A model generated the notes under the pieces. It was not told where the DNA came from. It worked only from the letters and a program-made list of their open reading frames with translations, and searched no databases. 11,225 nt of DNA from Bacteroidota bacterium. GTDB taxonomy: Bacteria; Bacteroidota; Bacteroidia; NS11-12g; UBA955. Each line of letters opens with the position of its first letter. Position 1 is the first letter of the stretch. The stretch lies in NCBI GenBank assembly GCA_008081305.1, contig VMCP01000216.1, forward strand, positions 1 to 11,225, given 5' to 3'. Shown piece by piece: positions 1 through 6,592 of the stretch. Position numbers and translations under genes: made by a program.

Positions 1-1
1 C

Positions 2-2356
2 AGTGCGATTGTATACAAAATCGGCGGATGTACGGATACCCTCAATGTATTCGTAAGTCGTCCATACAATTATGAAAATGTATTCTGTAAAGACAGCAAG
101 CGGACCCAACCTCTTTATTGGTATGGACCAGCCGGAGGCTACTGGACAGGTAATAATGTTGATTCAAGTGGCCGATATCTCGCAGATTCTGTGGGAGAGT
201 TCTACCCTACTTACCACTGGCAAGGGTGTACCTCTGATAAAAAAGTCATTGTATTGGACAAACCTGATGTACCTAAGTTTGATACCACCTGTGAATCAAG
301 AACAAGAGATACTTTATCCTTTTCACCACGAGGTTTAATCGTTGGATACTTTAAAGGTCGAGTAAATGCTTACTGGGGATGGTACAACCCCTCGATCATG
401 GGAGGCCCAGGCGATTACAATGTGTATTTTTATGGACGAGGCAGTGGGTGCAGAGATACTACTCAAATTACCGTTCTACCTTGCTATGCAGGAAAAGATG
501 ATACTATTTGCCCGACAACTTCCGACTTCCTACTTGCAGGATTTCGAGCATCAAAACAATTTGAATGGACAGGAAAAGGCATCAATAATCCAAGCATCGG
601 AAGATATTCCGCAAAATGGGCGAATGGAGAAGATGCCGTTGATACTATCACTCTAACCAGCAAAGGATGCACGGATGAAAAAATCATTCACATTATTGGT
701 ACTAGAGTTCTTGAGAAAGACACCATTGAAATCTGCCCAGAAATTGATTCATTTGATCTTAATAAGATTAAAACAAATGTCGACAACGGCAATTGGAGCT
801 CTATCTATGTCAAAGGCCATGTTTTCAATCCAAACAAAGCTGGAACTGGTCTACATACACTTACTTACACTCAAAACAACTGTTCCGATAATTTAACCCT
901 TAGGGTGTTAGACTCTGCACTTGTCCCTTCCGATACATTTATCTGTGAAGATTCACCCAATATAGTTTTATCGCCAAAAGAAAATGGTTTCTTCTACGGT
1001 AATACCGTGATTTCGAATAACCCACAATTATTTAATCCGTTATTACGAAAATCATTAATTGAGCAAGTCAATTTCATTTCAGAGAAAGGTTGTAGAAATT
1101 CATTTAACGTATTTATTGATACACTACCCAACATTGATTTTGGCTTAATCCCTTCATCTCTTTGTTACAAGGATTCCTTATTCGATTTAGAGATAGCCCC
1201 TTCAGGTGGTCAATACAAATTCCAAAACAGCACCTATAATCAGATTAACCCAGTTGTTTTAGGTTCTGGCAACCACAGTATCACCTACACGGTCCCATTT
1301 GCATCATGCACTGGGGAAGACTCTTTTGATTTAACAGTACTTAATCCATTGAAAGCTATTGTAACTCCTGATTTTGATAGTCTTTGCCCTGGCGAGAACA
1401 CAACGTTGCAAGCATTTGGGTTTGGTGGTACGGGTAACTATAGCTACCAATGGTCACACGGCCAAAGCGGCGCTAAAGCATTCGCTACACCCTTGAAAAG
1501 CACGGTATACACATTGACACTAACAGATGGGTGTTCTGAATTAGCAAACGCGGAATCGAATATATTGGTACATCCTGAAATGTGGTTTTCATCGGTGATA
1601 AGCGATTCTGTGTGCTATGGCAAAAATGGCTTCATTGTATTAAGTCTAAGAGAAGGGAATCCTATGAAAATACAATGGAACTACCCAGGAACAACCAAGA
1701 ACGATACCTTTTTTGCCCCCTCTGGCTCATTTTACACTGCCTTTGTTCTTGATTCGATGAGTAATTGCTACGCGGATACCAGCCTTTATATCCCGGGATT
1801 CAAGGCATTGAATGCATCTTTTACTATTTCTCCGCCTAGTAGTGGACTATGTTATACCCCCATTGATAAACAAATCTCAATATTTGATGGAAGCGATGGA
1901 GGGACATCAGGTGAATGGCGTCTTAATGATTCATTCATTGGGAATTACCAAGCCTTTCAAAATTGGAACTTTGTATTGGATGGATCGAAAAGCTCATATA
2001 TACTGAAGCTATCTATATTAAACAATGGAGGATGTTCTGACACGGCTACTCAAACCATTTGTTACAAAGACACCGTAATTAGTTATTTACCCTCAGCTTT
2101 TACACCTGATGGTGATGGAATAAATGACAAATGGATACCCAGGATTTACGGCGCGACTTCTGTTTACATAGCCATATACAACCGTTGGGGACAAATTTTG
2201 CATCAATCTATTGACCCTGACGAAGGTTGGGATGGAGTTTATTTAAACAAACCAGTTCCAGAAGGTATCTACACCGCTTATATAGAACTTAAAGGTCGAA
2301 AAACTGCCAAAAGAAAAGAAGCAGTCAATATATACTTGAGCCGACAGAAAAATTAA
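2..2356 (+). CDS. Large secreted multi-module surface protein with C-terminal type IX secretion sorting domain (5' partial)
   Basis: The frame is open from the first complete codon at position 2, so 784 residues of the C-terminal part are visible and the start lies outside the window. The GTG at 191 is an internal valine codon. Residues about 29-690 are tandem Ig/PKD-like modules, each with a regularly spaced cysteine pair. Residues about 695-784 form the gliding-motility-associated C-terminal (CHU_C, type B) domain, recognisable by SAFTPDGDGIND, IYNRWGQ, GWDG and PEGIY. In the family this domain directs export across the outer membrane by the type IX system and surface attachment or release. 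The protein therefore probably acts on or outside the cell surface, perhaps in adhesion, but no enzymatic domain is visible and the ligand cannot be guessed. The type IX assignment is firm; the role is inference. Confidence 0.9.
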   Translation, partial: SAIVYKIGGCTDTLNVFVSRPYNYENVFCKDSKRTQPLYWYGPAGGYWTGNNVDSSGRYLADSVGEFYPTYHWQGCTSDKKVIVLDKPDVPKFDTTCESRTRDTLSFSPRGLIVGYFKGRVNAYWGWYNPSIMGGPGDYNVYFYGRGSGCRDTTQITVLPCYAGKDDTICPTTSDFLLAGFRASKQFEWTGKGINNPSIGRYSAKWANGEDAVDTITLTSKGCTDEKIIHIIGTRVLEKDTIEICPEIDSFDLNKIKTNVDNGNWSSIYVKGHVFNPNKAGTGLHTLTYTQNNCSDNLTLRVLDSALVPSDTFICEDSPNIVLSPKENGFFYGNTVISNNPQLFNPLLRKSLIEQVNFISEKGCRNSFNVFIDTLPNIDFGLIPSSLCYKDSLFDLEIAPSGGQYKFQNSTYNQINPVVLGSGNHSITYTVPFASCTGEDSFDLTVLNPLKAIVTPDFDSLCPGENTTLQAFGFGGTGNYSYQWSHGQSGAKAFATPLKSTVYTLTLTDGCSELANAESNILVHPEMWFSSVISDSVCYGKNGFIVLSLREGNPMKIQWNYPGTTKNDTFFAPSGSFYTAFVLDSMSNCYADTSLYIPGFKALNASFTISPPSSGLCYTPIDKQISIFDGSDGGTSGEWRLNDSFIGNYQAFQNWNFVLDGSKSSYILKLSILNNGGCSDTATQTICYKDTVISYLPSAFTPDGDGINDKWIPRIYGATSVYIAIYNRWGQILHQSIDPDEGWDGVYLNKPVPEGIYTAYIELKGRKTAKRKEAVNIYLSRQKN
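86..2035 (+). repeat. Nine tandem cysteine-pair modules (protein-level repeat, period about 73 residues)
   Basis: Counting from the first in-window codon, cysteines pair as 29/76, 97/150, 170/223, 245/294, 315/364, 388/436, 462/511, 538/589 and 617/678. Spacing within a pair is 47-53 residues (61 in the last), and successive first cysteines are 68-79 residues apart. The second cysteine often sits in a GC[ST]D-like context near a terminal beta strand, and the first often follows a D-x-[IL]-C-like strand. Sequence between the cysteines is strongly diverged, so the repeat is invisible at the DNA level. The pattern fits Ig/PKD-like beta sandwiches, each locked by one disulfide. The disulfides themselves are inferred. 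Confidence 0.75.
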
Positions 2357-2374
2357 TGACGATCTTTGCTGAGT

Positions 2375-3943
2375 ATGTTAGGTAGTCATTGGATGTACCG
2401 AGTGTGGGCATCATACCTCTACGAAGAGCTCATAGGTAGTAATTTCGATTTGGGCCTAAGCTATAGCCGTGATTCGGTTTTTCTTCAATTCCGGTCTAAA
2501 GGTCATCGAAAAGCATTCGAATTGAAGTTTGTTAATGGCTTCTTGATTATCCTTCCAAGCCACCCCTTACGAGAACACTCGAAAAAGAAAACAAATGCAG
2601 TTGTTCAGTTTAAAGAATTATCCAAACAAACCGTTAAAGATATTGGTTATGCGCCAATTGACAGGGTTTTAACCATTAAGTTTCAAAATGAATACCAACT
2701 TGTATTAAAAGGCTTTGGTAAATTCTCTAACATTCTGTTGTACCCCCAAAATGAGCCATTACCTTTGGCCATATTTCGACTTAATCTAAAAAAGGACTGG
2801 TCAGTAGATAAAAAAGTAATTATCGAGGATATTCAATGGCTCCAAAGTGAGGAGAATAATATCCTCCCAATAGACAATATAGACGAATGGAATACACGAT
2901 TTCCTGCATTGAAATGGGAACAGATTCCTAGCAAATGGTTTAACAAAAACCAATTCGAAGCTTCACAAAGCTCACTCCGAATTAAGGAGTTAACCAATCC
3001 AGAAAATTACTATTTCCACATAAACAGCAATAAAAACAAAATTGACTTTGAACTTAACAAACAAGAACCGCGGGAAGTCTTATTGATTTATCAAGAACTT
3101 GAGAGCTGCATAAGAGAGTATTTAAAAGCTTATTTCTTCATTGAACAAGAAAAACAAATAAAAAATCTCATCAGTAAGAAAATCAAATCTTTAAGTTCAA
3201 ATCTAAAAAATATCACAAAACGAAAAGACGCGCTGAAAAAACAAAGAAGTTTTCGAGAATTGGGAGACTTAATCATGGCCAATGCGCATTCAATTAAAGC
3301 AGGAGTTTCAGAAGCTTTAATTACTGATTTTTTCACAAATCAAAGAATTCGTGTAAAGCTTGACCCTAAGTTATCATCTGCAGAAAACGCCCAGAAATTC
3401 TATCGTAAATCAAAAAACGAACGTTTGGAATGGGATTTTGTCACCATTCATGAAAAAAACACCCAAGATGAGTTGGACCATCTTTTAGATCTTCAAAAAA
3501 GAATTGATTCAGCAAAAAACGGAAAAGAACTGAATGAAATTAAACAGCAACTACATCCTGAAAAAGAAGTAAAGAAACAGACCAACACCGCTACATATAG
3601 GTCACTACGTTTAGGAGAATTAGAAATTTGGTTAGGTAAAAACGCCAAATCCAATGACGAACTATTGAGGAAAGCGAGTAAAAACGATCTTTGGTTTCAT
3701 GCCGCGGATGTTTCAGGGTCTCATGTTTTAGCACGAACCAATGGAAAGGTACTGAACAAAACACAACTCGAAAAAATTGCTCAGCTTGCAGCTTTCCATT
3801 CTAAAGGCAGGAGTCAACCGATTCAAACTGTACAATACACCAAGCGTAAGTTCTTGAGTAAACCAAAGAGTGGCGACGCTGGAGCGGTTAAATTGAGCCA
3901 ATTTGAAACCATTGATGTGATACCCACAGATTTGAAATTCTAA
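2375..3943 (+). CDS. NFACT-family ribosome quality-control protein (RqcH/Rqc2-like)
   Basis: With the ATG at 2375 the protein is 522 residues. Alternatives are TTG 2366 and ATG 2393; 2375 best fits the usual N-terminal length of the family from memory. Order: NFACT-N domain (about 1-210) with the Asp-Arg pair D96-R97 in PIDRVL; the middle region with long charged helices (about 250-290 and 355-400) and the family signature LDPKLS...NAQ near 329-340; the C-terminal NFACT-R (DUF814) RNA-binding domain (about 408-520) with DLWFHA, GSHV and YTKRKFLSKPK. In Bacillus subtilis RqcH, this family binds stalled 50S-peptidyl-tRNA complexes and directs C-terminal alanine tailing, and the Asp-Arg pair is needed. 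The same cytosolic rescue role is likely here but untested. The gap to the preceding stop codon is 18 nt and no separate promoter is evident. Confidence 0.92.
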   Translation: MLGSHWMYRVWASYLYEELIGSNFDLGLSYSRDSVFLQFRSKGHRKAFELKFVNGFLIILPSHPLREHSKKKTNAVVQFKELSKQTVKDIGYAPIDRVLTIKFQNEYQLVLKGFGKFSNILLYPQNEPLPLAIFRLNLKKDWSVDKKVIIEDIQWLQSEENNILPIDNIDEWNTRFPALKWEQIPSKWFNKNQFEASQSSLRIKELTNPENYYFHINSNKNKIDFELNKQEPREVLLIYQELESCIREYLKAYFFIEQEKQIKNLISKKIKSLSSNLKNITKRKDALKKQRSFRELGDLIMANAHSIKAGVSEALITDFFTNQRIRVKLDPKLSSAENAQKFYRKSKNERLEWDFVTIHEKNTQDELDHLLDLQKRIDSAKNGKELNEIKQQLHPEKEVKKQTNTATYRSLRLGELEIWLGKNAKSNDELLRKASKNDLWFHAADVSGSHVLARTNGKVLNKTQLEKIAQLAAFHSKGRSQPIQTVQYTKRKFLSKPKSGDAGAVKLSQFETIDVIPTDLKF

Positions 3944-4001
3944 TATATATGATTGACCTTTAAAGTATTACCTCTAAAGACAAAAAAAGTTACAAAAAGC
4001 A

Positions 4002-4032
4002 TTTGCAAACATTCAAAACATTTCTATATTTG
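4002..4032 (+). promoter_or_regulatory. Bacteroidota-type promoter of the tRNA-Val gene
   Basis: TTTG at 4002-4005 and TATATTTG (TAnnTTTG) at 4025-4032 are separated by 19 nt. This matches the -33/-7 consensus known for Bacteroidota primary sigma factors. Transcription would start around 4036-4039, a few bases before the mature tRNA 5' end at 4044. It is the best promoter in the window. Confidence 0.75.
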
Positions 4033-4043
4033 CACACCTCAAA

Positions 4044-4118
4044 GGGGGCTTAGCTCAGTTGGTTCAGAGCATCTGCCTTACAAGCAGAGGGTCACTGGTT
4101 CGAATCCAGTAGCCCCCA
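4044..4118 (+). tRNA. tRNA-Val (anticodon UAC)
   Basis: The acceptor stem GGGGGCT (4044-4050) pairs perfectly with AGCCCCC (4111-4117), with A4118 as discriminator. The anticodon arm has stem TCTGC/GCAGA (4072-4076 with 4084-4088) and loop CTTACAA, giving anticodon TAC at 4079-4081, which reads valine GUA and probably other GUN codons. The T arm is ACTGG/CCAGT around TTCGAAT (4094-4110). The D arm contains AGCTCAGTTGGTT. CCA is not encoded: the sequence continues CT after A4118, so it must be added by a nucleotidyltransferase. The gene stands alone between its own promoter and terminator. Confidence 0.97.
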
Positions 4119-4120
4119 CT

Positions 4121-4159
4121 AAAAAAAAGAGCCTCGCGAAAGCGGGGCTTTTCTTTTTT
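4121..4159 (+). terminator. Intrinsic terminator after tRNA-Val
   Basis: A 7-bp GC-rich stem, GCCTCGC (4131-4137) with GCGGGGC (4142-4148) including one G-T wobble, closes a GAAA tetraloop. It is flanked by an A-run on the left (4121-4128) and TTTTCTTTTTT on the right (4149-4159). It starts 2 nt after the tRNA and should end its transcript cleanly. The A/T flanks mean it may also work weakly in the other direction. Confidence 0.9.
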
Positions 4160-4221
4160 GAATATTCCTTACTTTACCAAGCTTTTCATTGGAAATAATC
4201 TCATCATTACGCTTCTTTCTA

Positions 4222-4229
4222 TAAATTTG
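4222..4229 (+). promoter_or_regulatory. Putative -7 element for the M42 peptidase/acyltransferase operon
   Basis: TAAATTTG is an exact match to TAnnTTTG and ends 5 nt before the ATG at 4235. Transcription would start at or next to the start codon. No TTG lies at the expected 19-nt spacing; the nearest one ends at 4191, 30 nt away. The element therefore rests on the -7 match and its placement after the tRNA terminator. Confidence 0.5.
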
Positions 4230-4234
4230 TTTTT

Positions 4235-5302
4235 ATGAGAGAAGAATCGAGAGCGTTTTTACATCGTTACCTAGACAATGTTAGCCCAACAGGCTTTGAA
4301 TATAGTGGCCAAAAAATATGGTTAGACTACCTTAAACCATACATTGACGAGGAAATCGTTGATACCTATGGCACTGCTGTAGGTGTGATCAATCCAGGAA
4401 AAGAATACAAAGTAGTTATTGAAGCGCATGCCGACGAAATCAGTTGGTTTGTAAACTATATTAGTGATGACGGATACCTATATGTAATTAGAAATGGTGG
4501 TAGTGACTTCCAAATCGCGCCGAGCATGAGATGCTTGATTCATTGTGAAAGTGGTGAAATTGTAAAAGGTGTTTTCGGATGGCCAGCTATCCACGTAAGG
4601 CAAGGCAAGAACCCTGAAGTAAAGCAAGAAAATATCTGCATTGATGTGGGATGCAATACCAAAGAAGAAGTTGAAAAACTTGGTATTCATGTGGGAAGCG
4701 TAGCTGTATTTGAAGCGGGTTCTGAATGGTTAAATCAAAAGTATTTAATCGGGAGAGCACTTGACAATAGAATGGGTGGCTTCATGATTGCTGAAGTTGC
4801 TCGTCATATCAAAGAGAATAATATTGACCTTCCATTTACATTGTATGTGGTGAATAGTGTACAGGAAGAAATTGGTTTGAGAGGTGCAGAGATGATCTCC
4901 AGAAGATTGAACCCTGATGTCGCTATTATTACAGATGTTACACACGACACCTACAGTCCTATGTACAATAAAAAACAACAAGGAGACACCAAATGCGGAA
5001 AAGGTCCAGTAGTGACATATGGACCAGCTGTACAGAACAATCTACTTCAATATATTATTCAAACAGCCAAGTCTAATAATATTGATTTTCAACGCAATGC
5101 AGTTAGCAGGTCTACTGGAACAGATACAGATAGTTTTGCATACTCAACGACGGGCGTTGCCTCTGCATTAATCTCGTTACCATTGAAATACATGCACACA
5201 ACCGTAGAGATGGTTCACGAAGATGACATTGAGGGTTGTATCCAACTTATGTTAGCTGCCGTCAAAGGATTAGAATCAGGACAAAGTTTTCAGTACACAT
5301 AA
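4235..5302 (+). CDS. M42-family metallo-aminopeptidase (glutamyl aminopeptidase/endoglucanase-like)
   Basis: This 355-residue protein has the usual length of the family and all its active-site blocks: H65 and D67 in AHADEIS, the bridging D177 in RALDNRMGG, catalytic E211 with metal ligand E212 in VQEEIG, D234 in TDVTHD, and H321 in the C-terminal MHTTVE block. M42 enzymes are cytosolic di-metal aminopeptidases, often large self-compartmentalised (TET-like) oligomers that trim peptides released by proteases. The insert between the first and second ligand blocks corresponds to the family's substrate-gating domain. Substrate preference cannot be read from the sequence. No signal peptide is present. 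The start at 4235 is the first ATG after the -7 element. The stop is 5 nt before the next gene, so the two are probably co-transcribed. Confidence 0.93.
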   Translation: MREESRAFLHRYLDNVSPTGFEYSGQKIWLDYLKPYIDEEIVDTYGTAVGVINPGKEYKVVIEAHADEISWFVNYISDDGYLYVIRNGGSDFQIAPSMRCLIHCESGEIVKGVFGWPAIHVRQGKNPEVKQENICIDVGCNTKEEVEKLGIHVGSVAVFEAGSEWLNQKYLIGRALDNRMGGFMIAEVARHIKENNIDLPFTLYVVNSVQEEIGLRGAEMISRRLNPDVAIITDVTHDTYSPMYNKKQQGDTKCGKGPVVTYGPAVQNNLLQYIIQTAKSNNIDFQRNAVSRSTGTDTDSFAYSTTGVASALISLPLKYMHTTVEMVHEDDIEGCIQLMLAAVKGLESGQSFQYT

Positions 5303-5307
5303 ACACG

Positions 5308-6207
5308 ATGAGTTACAAACCGGATATACCTCAAGCACCTATATGGTTCAAACTACTCGTATATCCGGTTTTATTTTTGATTTCATTACTTCCTTTTCGT
5401 GTTCTTTATTGGATATCAGACCTACTCTATTTTCTACTTTACTATGTTATCAAATACCGAACGGCTGTCGTTCGGCATAACCTAGAACGAGCATTCCCCA
5501 ACAAATCAAAACCGGAGGTAACCACATTAGAAATAGAGTATTACAAACACTTAGCAGATGTTTTTGTTGAAACAATCAAAGGTTTAAGCATAAGTAGGTC
5601 GGAAATCTTAAATAGAATGAAGTACCCGACTGAAAAGAACATCTTTGAAACGCTAAACAACGAAAATCAAAACGCATTTGTTGTACTTAGCCATTCTGGA
5701 AATTGGGAATGGGTCGCCTTAGCATCTCAACCCTACTGTCCACAACAGGTTTACTTTACCTATAAGCCATTAAGTAATCAAGGCTTCAATTGGCTAATGC
5801 ACAAAATGAGAACACGATTTAGTGGTTTAGCCTTAAGCATGCAAGAAACTCCTCGAGCAATTACTTCTTTAAATGGCGCAAAGAAAAATTTTGTTTTAGC
5901 GCTTATAGGGGATCAATCCCCTTCCAACTTAAATGGATGTTACTGGATGAATTTTTTAAATCAGGAGACTGCTTTTTTAAATGGCCCTGCTAAACTCGCA
6001 CACAAGTTTAACATACCCATTATTTACTTACGACAAAAAAAGGTACGTCGTGGCTATTACGAGGCTTATTTTGAACGATATAATACAGAAGGACAATCGT
6101 CAGACGAAATAATGAACTATATCTGCGATACAATGGAAAACGAAATCCAAAGTCAGCCCTTCACCTGGCTATGGAGCCATCGTCGATGGAAACATCTAAA
6201 ACCTTGA
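5308..6207 (+). CDS. LpxL/HtrB-like lysophospholipid (lipid A) acyltransferase
   Basis: With the ATG at 5308 the protein is 299 residues; the frame is open further upstream, but that would overlap the peptidase gene. Residues about 14-48 are strongly hydrophobic, a membrane anchor for the cytoplasmic face of the inner membrane. The acyltransferase HX4E catalytic motif is H129-E134 (HSGNWE). The other family blocks are GDQSP (201-205), TAFLNGPAKLA (221-231) and PFTWLWSHRRWK (284-295). In the LpxL/HtrB family these enzymes transfer an acyl chain from acyl-ACP to a lipid A precursor. In Bacteroidota related proteins may also acylate other lipids, so the exact acceptor is open. The gene sits 5 nt after the M42 peptidase gene with no promoter between; no functional link between the two is obvious. 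Confidence 0.9.
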   Translation: MSYKPDIPQAPIWFKLLVYPVLFLISLLPFRVLYWISDLLYFLLYYVIKYRTAVVRHNLERAFPNKSKPEVTTLEIEYYKHLADVFVETIKGLSISRSEILNRMKYPTEKNIFETLNNENQNAFVVLSHSGNWEWVALASQPYCPQQVYFTYKPLSNQGFNWLMHKMRTRFSGLALSMQETPRAITSLNGAKKNFVLALIGDQSPSNLNGCYWMNFLNQETAFLNGPAKLAHKFNIPIIYLRQKKVRRGYYEAYFERYNTEGQSSDEIMNYICDTMENEIQSQPFTWLWSHRRWKHLKP

Positions 6208-6235
6208 TTTGTTTAAGAATTATCGAATCAGTAAG

Positions 6236-6243
6236 TATATTTG
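6236..6243 (+). promoter_or_regulatory. Putative -7 element for the ArsR-family gene
   Basis: TATATTTG matches TAnnTTTG exactly and ends 16 nt before the ATG at 6260, giving a predicted 5' leader of roughly 10 nt. The nearest upstream TTTG (6208-6211) is 24 nt away, longer than ideal, so the -33 element is uncertain. No clear operator dyad for self-regulation was seen. Confidence 0.5.
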
Positions 6244-6259
6244 CATTTAGCGATAAAGA

Positions 6260-6589
6260 ATGAAAAAGAAAGTAGAGTTTGAGTCATCAGTAGCGGATTT
6301 AGCGAAACTAACTAAAGCCATCGGTCATCCGGCAAGAATTACCATTATGCTACATTTAATGGAAGAAGGTGCATGCACCTGCCAGCAAATTGTAGATGAA
6401 CTCCCCTACTCCCAAAGTACCGTATCAGGTCACCTTCAGAAACTTAAGGAGGAAGGTTTGATTAAAATGAAATCACACAAGACCTCGAGTATTTACTCCA
6501 TGGATAAAGAGGTTATCCAGAAAATGAGCAACCTATTGAATTCTACATTCAATTTAGGAGGTGAGAAAAAGCAATTGTCTCTTTTCTAA
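6260..6589 (+). CDS. ArsR/SmtB-family winged-helix transcriptional regulator with CxC motif
   Basis: This 109-residue protein is a single ArsR-type winged-helix domain. LAKLTKAIGHPARITIMLHL (14-33) is the first helical part, the recognition helix lies in QSTVSGHLQKLKEEGLI (52-68), and a beta wing follows (about 69-82). C39 and C41 (ACTCQQIV) stand just before the helix-turn-helix, close to where classical arsenic and other metalloid sensors carry their CxC ligands. That suggests, but does not prove, a thiol, metal or redox input. The family binds DNA as a dimer and is usually released by its ligand. No efflux pump, reductase or other evident target is adjacent: upstream is the acyltransferase gene and downstream is a convergent gene. 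The target is unknown. Confidence 0.88.
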   Translation: MKKKVEFESSVADLAKLTKAIGHPARITIMLHLMEEGACTCQQIVDELPYSQSTVSGHLQKLKEEGLIKMKSHKTSSIYSMDKEVIQKMSNLLNSTFNLGGEKKQLSLF

Positions 6590-6592
6590 ACC

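Noticed and set aside
191..193. GTG as start codon of the surface protein
   Set aside because: The same frame is open and of the same repeat character back to position 2, so this is an internal valine codon.
3953..4198. 81-codon plus-strand reading frame across the tRNA gene
   Set aside because: It runs through the tRNA-Val and its terminator. The protein is low-complexity with no family resemblance, and the RNA gene explains the sequence.
5236..5307. N-terminal extension of the acyltransferase into the end of the peptidase gene
   Set aside because: The extra 24 residues are basic and unlike the family. The ATG at 5308 is followed directly by the expected hydrophobic N-terminus and avoids the overlap.
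6260..6589. Arsenic-resistance operon
   Set aside because: Only an ArsR-type regulator is present. No arsenate reductase, ArsB/Acr3 pump or ArsM-like gene is near, so the family name does not imply this function here.
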